Shown here in pieces: positions 1 through 11,900 of a DNA stretch of 64,000 nucleotides. The first letter of the stretch is position 1; each line of letters starts with the position of its first letter. Under the pieces are notes generated by a model that was not told where the DNA came from, made no database searches, and saw only the letters and a list, made by a program, of their open reading frames with translations. Made by a program: the position numbers and the translations under genes. The stretch comes from Pararge aegeria (Eukaryota; Arthropoda; Insecta; Lepidoptera; Nymphalidae), in the NCBI RefSeq assembly GCF_905163445.1, contig NC_053205.1:4340001-4404000 (forward strand), in the 5' to 3' direction.

Positions 1-254
1 GTATCGATTATAAAGCATCTCCCAGTCAAAATTTTCAAAATTTCAGTTACAGTTTTATTATTAATATAGATATCAATTTGTTGGTGCTGAGCAACCATAT
101 TATTAAGAAACAAGAAGAGAGAGAAGAGAGAAGTTGGAGCATCGAGTCGAACATCGAGAATCGAGTGAAAATAGTGGTAATCTTCCCCAAGTTCGTACCG
201 TTTTACCAGGCGCTCGCACAGCTAACGAGAATTTGCGAAGTGCTTCTCGATTGT
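1..254. other. Unassigned left edge
   Basis: AT-rich sequence with purine-rich GAGAGAAGAGAG-like runs near 115-135. No coding exon or repeat boundary can be supported. The downstream LINE reading frame may extend back into about 215-254, but it is interrupted by a stop. Confidence 0.4.
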
Positions 255-602
255 CAACCTGTCCGGACACATTCCATTAAATAAATTTGCCTATTTAATG
301 GGTAAGGCTCCAACACCCAACTGCACAGAATGTGGTGTGGTGGAAGACGTATTCCATATTTTGATGGAATGTGTTCGGAATGAGTCCATGAGACGTTCCA
401 TTTTTAATACAAATTGTATATACCAATCTATTGGCGGTATAAATATAGTTTTAGGAAACATATCATCTAAATTACCAAAAAACTTAATTGATTTATATAA
501 TGTCGCGGTAAGCTAAATATTATTAGTGGCTTTAACAGAGCGGCATAGTCGCATTGACGACAAAGCTCTTTAAATAAAGATTTAAAAAAAAAAAAAAAAA
601 AA
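255..602 (+). mobile_element. LINE 3' end (non-LTR retrotransposon C-terminal fragment)
   Basis: An open frame reads SGHIPLNKFAYLMGKAP and then a Cys/His cluster of the form C-x2-C-x9-H-x4-C (CTECGVVEDVFHILMEC), typical of the C-terminal zinc-knuckle region of insect non-LTR retrotransposon ORF2 proteins. The frame stops at about 514. A short 3' UTR, an AATAAA at 573-578 and a poly(A) run (about 584-602) follow. The 5' part is lost, as usual for target-primed insertions. The clade is uncertain. Confidence 0.8.
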
Positions 603-675
603 TTGTTAAGGAGTAAGAAGTATTGTAAGAGACATGCCCTTCGATGCCTTTGTTTCAAAGTATCCAAACCCATCA

Positions 676-1052
676 TCTAGATATATAAAAGAGAAAGTGT
701 GTGGGTATGTTCCGTATAGGCTCCGAAACGGCTGGACCGATTTCAATTAAACTTTCAGAGAATCTCCGGATTGACCTGGCGAGTAATCCTGTAAACGGTG
801 ACGATCGCAGCACTCCTACTTTTGAACTGTCAAATACAGCTTGTATTTACTATGATGATATTCTATTGTTGTACATGGGTGTAGATAATGATCTTCACCC
901 GCTCGAGAAGAGAATAGAAGAGAATGAATACGGAGAGAAATGAATGATTTAATATATTATGAGACTTAAATTAAAAATTTAATGATGTAAGTTTATTGTT
1001 TAAATAAAATAAGGCAAAATCTAGCCCGGCGAAGCGGGCTAGATTACGCTAG
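676..1052 (+). mobile_element. Non-autonomous Helitron, copy 1
   Basis: It starts with TC (TCTAGATATATAAAAGAG) and ends with a GC-rich hairpin (AGCCCG/CGGGCT arms at about 1022-1042) followed about 8 bp later by CTAGT. This is the Helitron 3' signature. Two further copies occur at 7865-8255 and, inverted, 60378-60775. An 80-codon open frame inside (701-943) recurs with indels in the other copies and is not considered a gene. Confidence 0.8.
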
Positions 1053-1997
1053 TAATATCTAATAATAAAAATTTATGAGACCACAGCGCAAACCACTCAT
1101 CGCGGAATTCGAGTCATTTATTCTTATGATGTAATATTAAAACGATAAACACTGATAACGTACTAAGAATCATGACGACATGACCTCCTTGATTCATAAA
1201 GATATCGGCTTGTCCTACAAAAAATAAGAAAACATAATTTCAATAGTAACCTACTAGCAATTCCTTAGTCCACGTACAAACTTTTTAGTCCATGTACAAC
1301 TTTTGACAATTAAAAGACACAATAATATGTTGGTCCAAATCTTAAGGTTGCGGAAAAAAAAAAACAATTTGCTGTTTTCTGTTGCCGCTAAAACAACAAA
1401 AACTAAAAAATCATATTAACATACCGTTTTGTACCACTTGAATTCCGAAAATCTCTGCGTGTATTTGTGATTAAACAATCAATTGCTAATTATTTTTGGT
1501 AACACTTTTAGCTATTTTCTTTCTAAAGCTCTAATTTGCTGATAACGTCACAAGTGCGGCCATGACACCCGGTGAGCGTTTTCGCGGGAAATAATTTCTC
1601 TAAGTATCATTTGCAATTGAAATCAACAGAACCTTTAGTTTAGATATTTTTAAAATATTTTTTTTTTACATTTCTTTTTATTATTATGTGTTTACTAATT
1701 GGAATTATATTTAAGCTTGGCGTAAACATTTAGATATTTTAAATACTTCCGAACATCATAGGGCAGTTTTTCAAAATTACTCATGTACTCTCGATGTGAA
1801 TAGTAAAAAAAAAAAAAAAAAAACGTGCGTGTAACGTCTTTGGCGTAACTAGATAAAACTAAAAGCTTTTCAACAATTTCATCTTTCGCCTTACTATATA
1901 TTTAGTTTTATAATAGCGCAATATCAGATAGTCAAATAAAGTTTATTTAAATATCACAAAAAAATATTTTTATCTATGTAATAAAACACATACAAAG
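1053..1997. other. Repeat-rich non-coding stretch
   Basis: AT-rich, with homopolymer A runs at about 1356 and 1807. A block around 1558-1600 recurs in inverted orientation at about 59560-59600, so it is part of a dispersed repeat. Its apparent ATG followed by GGTGAG is therefore not taken as a first exon. No gene seen. Confidence 0.5.
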
Positions 1998-2205
1998 AAA
2001 AAAAAAACACCCGGCTAAGTTTGTTGTGGGCTTCTTCTTAGACCAGGACGCGTTTGGAACCCTCGTAGCTTTAGTTTTAAGTTTACGAATGTGGTTATCG
2101 CCATCATCTCACTACCGTGTAATTCTTACGCATCAAAAGTGCCACTTATGGGCCTACTTGAATAAAGATATTTTTGACTTTGACTTTGACTTTTATAATT
2201 AAAGA
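1998..2205 (+). repeat. Dispersed LINE/SINE 3' tail (CACCCGGCTAAG family)
   Basis: Starts after an A-rich run with CACCCGGCTAAGTTTGTTG and ends in ATAAAGAT followed by repeated TTTGACTTTGAC. Other copies lie at about 10430-10765 (+), 18105-18270 (-) and 57270-57545 (+). The simple-repeat tail indicates a retroposed element. Confidence 0.75.
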
Positions 2206-2215
2206 AATGGACATA

Positions 2216-2420
2216 ATAAACATAATTAAATTTGGAATATTATTAGACTCATTATCGGACAACCAACATTAAAATTTGAGATTTATGTACAATTGAAAAA
2301 ATTGCATCACCCGAATACGCCCGTAGACTTTGACAATTGAAAGTGTACACTGTCAAACCTTACAGCTAACTTCAGAATGTCGGTTTTTCGTGACGCGCCA
2401 AAAGAAGTATAACTTCAAAA
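2216..2420 (-). repeat. MITE-like dispersed repeat (GAAGTTATACTTC family)
   Basis: Matches, in inverted orientation, the blocks at about 57885-58105 and 61115-61345. All share TGTCCGATAA-GAGTC, a GTTTGACAGTGTACA-like core and CCGACACCCTGAAGTT-like segments, with the GAAGTTATACTTC-GGCGCG end best preserved at 57885. No coding capacity seen. Confidence 0.65.
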
Positions 2421-3719
2421 ACAATAAAAATATTTATCACTCTTTACTAGATTGGACGTTATACCTGAACCGTTGTTGCTATCAGTTATTATAGCGTCGA
2501 TACTTGATAAGCCAGACTGATTCAGGGTGGGCCTTATGACTCATGAGTATACATAGTATATACTTATATAAACTTATTTCCTAATGTCATATCCGGTTTA
2601 CAAGTTACAAATAGATTTTGCTCACGTCTTTAATGTACCTACCGCGAATGTTTAGATTGGATTGAATATATTTAGTTTCTAAAATTAGTTTTATTTTCTC
2701 TTTAATGCACAACCAAAAATAGCTTATAAAACGCTGGCTAAAGTGTTTTTCATCAACCAAACTTCAGACGTGCGAGAAAAACGAGTGTTGGCGTGGCAAA
2801 AACAACAACTTAATAAAAAGAAATATTACGTGATAGATATGTATTTATATATGTATTTTTAGACATATATATATATGTATTTTTTTATATACTACGACAA
2901 CGCACGCATCTAGCCCCAAAGTAAGCGTAGCTTGTGTTATGGGTACTGAGATGACTGATGAATATTTTTATGAATAATAGCCGTTTCCGGCCCGCTTCGC
3001 TAGGCGAATTGAAAAAGGAAATAAATTACATTTTATGTTTCATTTTTATTTATTTTTTCATATTTTCATTATTCTCCTTTTTTTTTATTTTTGTATGAAC
3101 ATAAATAGGCCCCGCGGATAGAACTGTAAGCATCGATATTGTTTAGACTTACTCAAATTCCAAATTCCATCGATTTAGCCTGTATCTTTCATCCAGGTGA
3201 TTTTTCTCACTAATATTCATTGTAACTTTCAATGTGCAATCATTATAACATTTCCGTGCCTTTCTTCCAAAAAATAATAATAATTGACATGAAGAAAAAA
3301 ATTTGAAATGAGTATTGAAAGTTTAAGTTAAAGTCATTGCAAGTCTCATATGTGAAGTTGAAATCTGTCTAGGTTCAAGTGCGCCGAATTTTCTGTTAAC
3401 TAAAATTTTCTCCCTGACATCAATTTTTTATAGAAAATTAATTGTGCACGTTTTTTATGAATTCTATTGGAATAAGTAACTAAATTTCTTTTCCACATCT
3501 CATGTGCTTGGAAAATGCATTCATTTTAATCTGTTACATTTCCGCGATCCCGCAATAAAAGAATTCGTCGGTTATGTAGTCTGCAAAATGAATGTAAAAT
3601 TCTTAGTCCGTTGATTGGATAGCTACATGTAAAGTTAAGTTTTTGAAACCTCTCAATGACTTTTTCTCCGCTGCCAAAAAGACGATTGTTGTAAGGAAAT
3701 ACACGTATATCCCTACATA
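2421..3719. other. Non-coding stretch; 3' fragment of a tRNA-derived SINE at about 2885-2985
   Basis: About 2885-2985 matches the distal part of the SINE family (TAGCCCCAAAGTAAGCGTAGC, minus orientation). Between 2990 and 3720 no reading frame or repeat boundary is convincing. This stretch may be 5' intron or promoter territory of the transferrin gene downstream. Confidence 0.45.
2715..2790 (+). promoter_or_regulatory. Candidate TATA-type promoter, weak
   Basis: TATAAAA at about 2725 is followed about 30-45 bp later by an initiator-like TCAGACGTG and a relatively GC-rich leader. It is upstream of, and co-directional with, the transferrin exons. No signal-peptide exon could be tied to it, so this is only a positional guess. 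Confidence 0.15.
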
Positions 3720-4470
3720 CACGAAGATCCCCACCAAATTTGGAGTCTGTAGAAGTTACAGGTTAGAAATAAAAATTTTAGATTTTAACACCCACCCCCG
3801 CAATTCCTGTCGGAAGTAGACTTTATTGAAATCCATTTTGAGATGTTCTTTATGTGAATAGTAAAAGATTCCTACCATATTTAGAATTTTTAGAAGCTAT
3901 ATTTCGAAATTGAAATTTTTTATTGTTAACACCCACCCCCGCGAACCTTATTGGAGGTGATTCATTGTAAAATCCGCTCGAAGATCATTTTTATATTACA
4001 TATAGAACACTCTCACTAAATTTGGAGTCTATAGGAGCTATCGCTTGGAAATTGAAAATTTTCATTGTTAACGCCCCCGCAATCTTCTTTGGGGTGGGAT
4101 ATCGTAAAATTTGTTCATAAATCATTTTTACATCACTTATAGAAAATTCCTACAAAATTTGGAGCTTGTAGGAGCTTTAGCTGGAATAAAAATATTAATT
4201 GTTAATACCCACCCCCGCAACCCCCTGTGGGGTGAGCTATCGTAAAATTCGTTCATAGCCTATTTCTACACCTCTTACAGAAGATTCCTACCAAATTTAA
4301 AGTCTATAGAAGCTATAGTTTAAAAACGGGAATTGTTCATTGTTAACGCCCCCGCAATCCCCTTTGGGGAATGAATTTCTTAAAATCTATTCATAGCTGA
4401 CCTCTACATAGCAAAAGTAATATTCCTACCAAGTTTCACGTTTGTAAGTCTTATGGTTCCCGAGATTTAG
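3720..4470 (+). repeat. Five-copy tandem repeat, about 140-bp period
   Basis: Each unit carries CCTACCAAATTTGGAGTCT, then an AT-rich GAAATTGAAATTTTT-like stretch, then GTTAACACCCACCCCCGCAA. The CCCCCGC anchors fall at 3795, 3936, 4074, 4212 and 4349, i.e. periods of 141, 138, 138 and 137 bp. Units are diverged by substitutions and small indels. Probably an internally repeated part of a transposable element or an old minisatellite. Confidence 0.8.
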
Positions 4471-4904
4471 TGGTGAGTGACTATATAGATGGGAATTCTT
4501 CGATTATCATCGAAATTTTTAACTTTTTATCGGGCTTTTTTAAAATTTTCTTACATACAAAACTTTCTCCTGACAATTCTGAAGATAAAAAAAAGCTCAA
4601 TTGGTCCAGCCGTTCTCCACTACCGTGAGTAGATTCTTAGCTGAATGTAAAAAACCATAATCCGTTTAATCCGTTTTAATTTCACTCTGTTGAAATCCAT
4701 GAAAACAAAAGAATCAAGAGAAAATGCTTATCTTTTGTTTTTATTAGCGGGATAAATGTTCATTAAAGTAAAACAGCAATAAAAAAATGAAGGAATGTTG
4801 GAATTCAAAAAATAGATAGCCATAAACCATCAAGGAAAAATTTCGCGTCGAATGGTGGTAGTTTCATGTCGATACGATCAGTGGTTTAGGCGTGATTGAG
4901 CCTC

Positions 4905-5075
4905 AAACGAAGACCATTTTCATTATATATATATAGATACATAACTTATAAAAACTTGAAATATACACATAAACACCTAAACACTGAAAAACATTCATGC
5001 TCATCACACAAAAATTTTCTAGCTGTGGGAATCGAACCCACGGCCTTGGACTCAAAAAGCAGGGTCGCTAGAAAC
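4905..5075 (-). mobile_element. tRNA-derived SINE (family A), 5' part
   Basis: On the minus strand it carries a decayed A-box-like region and the B box GGTTCGATTCCCAC, followed by the family-specific TGTGTGATGAGCATGAATGTTTTTCAG. The other copies in the window share the same order. It lacks a credible tRNA acceptor stem. Confidence 0.7.
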
Positions 5076-5139
5076 TGAAATAGAATAGAATAGAAAAACT
5101 TTATTGCAGCAGAACACAATAGGAAAAAACACAACGAAA

Positions 5140-5300
5140 ACAGTAATAGGACTTAGTGCTACGGTGCAAAGGCGGCCTTATCACCAAAAGTGATCTTTTT
5201 TGTTTACCGGTGCGAGGTTGCCATTCCAGAACCCCAACGTCCATCGGTTCTTCGAGCTATATGCCCGCCCATTGCCACTTTAGCTTCGCGACTCTTTGAG
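5140..5300 (+). repeat. Dispersed retroelement tail (GTCCATCGGTTCT family)
   Basis: Contains CAACGTCCATCGGTTCT, TATATGCCCGCCCATTGCC and TTCGCGACTCTTTGAGCTAT. The same blocks recur at about 30785-30845 and 63890-63995, so it is a dispersed element and not a gene. Confidence 0.6.
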
Positions 5301-5860
5301 CTATGAAAGTCGATTATAACTAAATAATTATTAATTCTTGTCAGTCCACAAACTCACGTGCGAGCAGCGTGGCGGGCTCAAAGCTCTATATTCTTTATGA
5401 GGCCTTTGCTGTAATCGACTGGCAATGATGACTATGAAAGTCGATTCTAACTAAACAATTAGGTGTTCTTTTCCGACCACCAACTAACTTGCGAGCAGCG
5501 TGGTGGGCTCAAAGCTCTATATTCTTTATGAGGCCTTTGCTGTAATCGACTGGCAATGATGACTATGAAAGTCGATTATAACTAAACAATTACGTATTTT
5601 TGTCAGTCCACCAACTAACTTGCGAGCAGCGTGGTGGGCTCAAAACTCTATATTCTTTATGAGGCCTTTGCTGTAATCGATTGGCAATGATGTATATGAA
5701 AGTCGATTCTAACTAAACAATTAGGTGTTCTTTTCCGACCACCAACTAACTTGCGAGCAGCGTGGTGGGCTCAAAGCTCTATATTCTTTATAAGGCCTTT
5801 GCTGTAATCGACTGGCAATGATGACTATGAAAGTCGATTATAACTAAACAATTAGGTATT
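5301..5860 (+). repeat. 131-bp tandem array with dimeric (262-bp) higher-order structure
   Basis: Units start with CTATGAAAGTCGATT at 5301, 5432, 5563, 5694 and 5825, exactly 131 bp apart. Units 1 and 3 share ATTATAACTAAA and CAGTCCA, while units 2 and 4 share ATTCTAACTAAA and TTTTCCGACCACC, so two unit types alternate. The fifth unit is cut off and runs into the polypyrimidine tract of the first recognised transferrin exon about 30 bp later. Confidence 0.9.
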
Positions 5861-5890
5861 TTTTGATGATATAATCTTATTTTTTTTCAG

Positions 5891-5981
5891 TTGGAGTTTG
5901 CATCCCATCATCAAACACTGGTCTGTGTCAGAATATCGAAAGAAATGGCAGTCCCGCAGTTTGCAGGCTGGTTGAATCCAG
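5891..5981 (+). CDS. Tsf3: Transferrin exon a (first one found)
   Basis: TTTTTTTCAG precedes it and GTCAGT follows. It enters in phase 1 and leaves in phase 2. It encodes GVCIPSSNTGLCQNIERNG and then SPAVCRLVES, the N-lobe start with paired cysteines. The signal peptide must lie upstream and was not located. Confidence 0.8.
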
Positions 5982-8900
5982 GTCAGTCCATTTTATAGTT
6001 TGATTTTATTTAAATAATTAAGCTGAATCCCATTGATGATATATGGTTGGGTTAGGTTAGGTTGGCGTGCACTTCACTTCCAGTGCCTTGCCCCCAAGGT
6101 AATAAGAGCCGCTGGGGCGCTATGCCGACTTCTCCCTAATACGAGTGGGCCAAACGCTGGCTGTCGTCGCCTTTATACAGGGGTAGTGCGGTCAATGGCC
6201 TTGTATGGGGCGCCCATCTGGGTAGACTCCCTGACTGCCCGTAATCGAGCTCTGCTGCGGAGGCCGCAGCGGGTTATGGCAGCTAGGGAAGCGAGAGCGT
6301 ATCGCACCATCTCCTGCGAGGCAGCCTGCGCAATGGCCGGGACACCTCCATGGGACCTAGATGCTGAAGTTCTGGCATACGTATACCAGCGTAGAGTAGC
6401 TGTCCGGATACGAGGGGAACACCCTTCATTAGAAAGGATCGCAATGTGGCGGCGAACAGCACAGGCAGAGCTATTCCGCCAGTGGCAAGGAAGGCTTGAG
6501 GCACCCAGCGCGGGCCAACGAACTATTGAGGCCATCCGGCCTGTTCTCCAGCAGTGGGTGAAAAGGAAGCACGGAACACTCACTTTCCATCTTGCACAGG
6601 TCCTTTCAGGGCACGGTTGCTTCGGAAGGTACTTGTTCAAGGTGGCTGGTAGAGAGCCTACTGAGGTGTGTCATGAGTGTGGCTGTGCCACAGATACAGC
6701 ACAGCATACATTGGCTGACTGCCCCAAATGGGCGGAGTCACGCAAGGCACTCGTAGCTACGGTTGGGCAGGACCTTTCTCTACCAGCCGTGGTTAGGGCC
6801 ATGGTAGGAAGTGACAGGTCGTGGGAAGCAGTGGTCTCCTTCTGTGAGGATGTGATGGTGCAGAAGGAGTTGGCCGAGCGGTTGAGAGAGGACGATGTAG
6901 ACTCTAATCCGCTCCGCCGCAGAAGAGTCGGGCGTAGACAGTTGGCGCACAACCGACGTCTGCCCCCTTGAGAAGGACCTCCGGGTGATAGATACGGGGA
7001 TTCTGTCGCCCGTCGGAGTTTGGTCCTCGAGTTGAAAGGCATACCCCGTGTTCCTGGTTTGCCTTCGGTGGTGTTCAGCAGTATCTGAAGTTGTTACAGG
7101 GAAGTGCCTGCCTCAGTAGGCACCGCTGACTGGGTTGTGGTTGTGTGCGAAAGCGTTCCCATGACCCAGTTACCAGGCGATGAGTTGGAACACCGTGGGG
7201 TTTTAGTCGGTAAGAGTCCGGCATAACCACTGCGCCTCCCCGTGGTGTAGTGGTATCCATGAGGATTTCCCCACGAAAAAAAAAAAAAAAAAAAGGTTGG
7301 CGTGCACTTCCGTAAATGAGGCTGGAAGATCTCCTGCATCATTTGCGAGAGGGATGCGTAAAAGCATTTCCCAGCAAGAAAAAAAACAAAAAAAACAAAA
7401 AAAAAAAGGTTGGCGTGCACTTCATACATCCGAAACAGCACTGCGTAACATAAAATTTATGTATAACTGGTGTTAGAGAATTTTTGCCGTTTTATACTAT
7501 TTTCCTGATTATGCATACCCTGGTAAGAAACCCAGTGCGCGCCTTATTAGGTACCATCGCCTATCAACAGAGCGACACTTCGCATGGCATGCATTCTTGC
7601 ATCCGTCATCCGTGTGTCTATCAACCTGGTTTTAAGCCTCATGTAATTACACCAGCAATCACGCCCTTCAGACTGGCACACTGCAACAACTCTCAGAGCA
7701 CTCTCTGAGAGCACTGGCGCACAAGTGGAAATAATATCCAAATAATATATGTGTAATAATAAACGGAAATAAACTTCTATTCCATGTTACCGTGCTTAAG
7801 CACGTTAACTATATCCCCTATCATGCAACCATCCCTTTTATGTCATTTAAAATTAATTATTTTTTCTATACATATAAAAGAGAAAGTGCGTGGGTATGTT
7901 CCGTATAGGCTCCGAAACGGCTGGGCCGATTTCAATGAAACTTGCAGGGAATCTCCGGATTGACCTGGCGAGTAATCCTGTAAAGTTTGGTGACGATCGG
8001 AGCACTCCTATTTTTGAACTGTCAAACTGTCAAATATAGCTTTTATTTACTATGATGATATTCTATTGTTGGGTGTACATTGGTGTAGATAATGATCTTC
8101 ACCCGCTCGAGAAGAGAATAGAAGATAATTAATACGGAAAGAAATAAATGATTTAATATATTATGAGACATAAATTAAAAATTTAATGATGTAAGTTTAT
8201 TGTTTAAATAAAATAAAGCAAATTCTAGCCCGGCGAAGCGGGCTGGGTACGCTAGTACTAAATATTCTTCTGTAAGAAGATAAAATCAGTCTAGTAAAAA
8301 TATAAAACAGATTTATAAATTCAATAAACGTATATTGCTCACTTAAAAAGTATTCAAAATTGGACCTCCTTTCGACAATTACCGGTCGAAAAAACCAAAA
8401 TACCGGTCATGACTAGTATATTGGTTGGTACATCAAGAAAATACCATAACCGAGCTAAAAAGGGGGGAAAAATCACCTAGACCGGAACCGGGGTCTTGTG
8501 GTTTCTTAAAAAAATCGGACGGTGGGACCCCGTATCGAGTCCAGATGTTTTATTTCCCTTTTGTAATGCTCTGGATTTTATTCGATAGCAAGATGGGTAG
8601 GATATATGGTACTTACGAGTGCATATCAAGAGTTGGTCGTTCAGTAAAACATGGTAAACTTACCCAAATAGTCCGACAAACACTCATAAACTGTCCAAAA
8701 ACTCACGAGTGCATGAATATTGTTGGTTATCTTAACTTCTTCTTTTAGACTCGACTGTGCTTTGAGCCTGGCGCGCGGACAAGCGGATATCGGAGTATTC
8801 TCCGAGGAGGAGATAGTTCTTCTTTCTCACCAGCAGCCAAATGACAATCGAGTAATAGCGACCATCAGGGACGTGAGTAGGACTGGTAAGGGTCTCTCTT

Positions 8901-11900
8901 TATTTCCTTCTTTCGTGATAAGCGTCCTGATATAGCCGTCTCAGTCATTCTTGCTGCCAAGAAGCCAAACTCGTGCCCCTAATCGGTTTCTACGACGCAT
9001 CATACCGGGCCGCTAATTTGCTTGGCGTCATGTCATTATGAAAATTAAGCTTTATTTGCTATACTCCGCGAAAAGCAGGAGAATCTGTGTGGTGTAATTT
9101 ATAATTTCTTCAATCCAACCAACACCAAACCGGTCTTCGGCAATGTACCCACTTCGCTCTGAAACCGGAGCATCAACTTCATCAACGTCATCAACCGAAC
9201 TTTACAATGAATAATTGTAAACTTACTTATTTATTATTTATACTTAACAATTATTCATTATAAAGTCAACATATCCTGAGGATGCTGACAGATTCTCCTA
9301 CTTTTCGCTAAGTATAGCATATTAAGCTTAATTTTCATAATATATCATAGATTTCCGCAAAGTAACGCCTGCTTCTATCCAATGACGTCATGTCTTTGGT
9401 CTTCCACCAGAACAAAGCTTGTCTTGTAGATTTGGAATTGGACCCACATTAGGGATTCCTTGAGGTAGACATCTAGATGAGAAAACGTGGTCATTTCAGA
9501 GCCATTCGCTTTCGAAGCTGTGGCAGTAGTTCCAGCGACTCATATCGGGGGGCTGGCAGGTCTGCGAGGAGGAAGATACTGCCATCCTGGCTTCGATCAG
9601 ACTGAACAGCGCTGGTCTCCACGCGTCCTGAAAACCTTGGAAAAAGCGGTAAGTTTCATTATCATTCATTTCATCAGTCATTTTCATCCCTTTTTCCCTT
9701 TTTTTTTGGTTTTCTTTTTTTAATAATAAGGTGGGGAAAATCCTCATGAACATCCGTCTGAATAGTGCCGGACTCCTACCGGCTAAAAACTCTCCAACCT
9801 TCTAAGCGTTAGTTTACCTGCCTTTTGGCAACTATAACCATGTATAACGTCCCAACGATGGGCACATCCCTTCCGTCTCTTAATGCATAGACCCACCACG
9901 TCGGTCCCGACTATGATCACAAGTGACAATAATCGGGACCGACGGCTTAACGTGATGATATGAGGGTTCGACACCGCCAATCTGATCACTCCAGGATGGT
10001 AGGTACTGGAAACAACAAATCATCTTTAACAACAAAAAAGACAAAAATATTTGGCCCGAACCATGATCTGTAGTTGAACTTGCAACCAATTAAGCCCTGT
10101 TCTTATGAACATTGGATAGAAGCAGGCGTTACTTTGCGGAATTCTATGGTATATTATGAAAATAAAGCTTAATTTGCTATACTCCGCGGAAAGCAGGAGA
10201 ATCTGTATGGTGTAATTTTTTCAATCTTCATAATCCACACCAAACAGATCTTCGACAATGTACCCTCTTAGCGAAGCATCCTTAGGAGATATTAAATGTA
10301 TATTATAAGTACTTATATATATTATTCATAAAAATATTCATCAGGCATCTTAGTACCCATAACACAAGCTACTCTTATTTTAGGGCTACATGGTATGATT
10401 GTGGTGGTATGTATTTATTTATCCTATTAAAAAGAAAAAGTCCTATTATAGTATAAAGGACTACGTAAACGATAAAAAAGCTTGGGTGTAAATTATTGCT
10501 CTAACCAGGTTGCTCTTCTAATAATTTAAAATGACATTGTGAGATGGTGATAACAAAAAAAAAACACCCGGCTAAGTTTGTTGTGGGCTTCTTCTTAGAC
10601 CAGGACGCGTTTGGAACCCTCGTAGCTTTAGTTTTAAGTTTACGAATGTGGTTATCGCCATCATCTCTCTACCGTGTAATACTTATGTACGCATCAAAAG
10701 TGCCACCTATGGGCACACTTACTTTAATAAAGATCTTTTTGACTTTGACTTTGACTTTATCCTCAGGAGATGTTGACTTTACAATAAAAAATTGTTAAGA
10801 CAGTACTTTTGTTTGCTCACAGGCTGCTCGCACTGACCGCTGCGCTGATGCCACGACCACTGGTAAAACTGCTGAGGAGATGGAGGTGGAAACCCTCGCC
10901 CAATTCTTCGGAAATGCCTGCCGCCCTGGACCTTGGAGCGCCAACGATACACTCGATGCTGATCTTAGTGAGTCAATAATCAAATACTGTTAAAACAATA
11001 CATGAATAAACAGTAGGTGATTTATTCTTACTCATATTTAAGTATGTGTCGTATGTTATAATATATATTAGTTTATTATTTTTTATATGTATTATTATTA
11101 TTGGTTTGGTTGCCGTGAAGAAATACCTATGTAGCGATAATGTATATCTCTTTCCTTTGGTGTAAAAAAAAGTGTATTAGCTAATTCATTCATACATACA
11201 TATTTGAAATGAAATGAAATTTATTCGCTGAAAATTTATTTTATTTATTTATTTATTAACTCATTACACATAATATACATCATAGGTCTTAATTTAAAGG
11301 TGTAAGCATAAACTCAAAAGAATTTTTCCGTACACCTAGCCGTTGACAAATGTTTGCTTTGTTAGTCTAATAGATTAATATATTAACATTCACAATTAAT
11401 GCTACAAAAACTTTACTTATTCACATTACCATTTAGAATGCGGGTAGGTCAACAATGATAAATGTAAAAACCTTTTGTTTACGTTCCATAATTTATATAA
11501 CTCAGTATAGGTAGGAACGAAGTGCGTTCATATTCCTTCACTATACATGTACAGGATGTTTTTAATCTTTTCTCATATTTTGTCATTAAATATATTATTT
11601 TGTCATTTATTTATTTAGGAAAACCAACCGCTAATACATTTTTTCTTGTCCAAGTTTTTACGTTGCGAGCTAAGTGAATGTTCAGCTTATTACAGGTTTT
11701 CACAACGTTTACAAATAATTTCAAAATTAATTACATTTTATATATAACTGCATTATAAAATAAATGTCTAAAAATATTTTACTAATTAATAATGTTAAAA
11801 ATATAAATAGAATTAAAATTAAAATCCATATTAAATTAAGAATTAAATTAAATTAAAAAAAAAAAATTAACATCAATGTCCAAGTTTAAGCTTATTAAAT

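Noticed and set aside
701..943. 80-residue open frame starting MGMFRIGSETAG
   Set aside because: It lies wholly inside a non-autonomous Helitron and recurs with indels in the other copies.
1555..1600. ATG followed by a GGTGAG donor, considered as a first transferrin exon
   Set aside because: The same block occurs inverted near 59560-59600, so it belongs to a dispersed repeat, and no signal peptide is encoded.
3780..4370. CRISPR-like regular repeats
   Set aside because: The units are about 140 bp, diverged throughout, with no conserved short repeat and unique spacer structure, in a eukaryotic genome.
8425..8748. 107-residue frame just upstream of transferrin exon b
   Set aside because: Runs straight into the polypyrimidine tract of the exon, has no transferrin features, and the correct upstream exon was found at 5891-5981.
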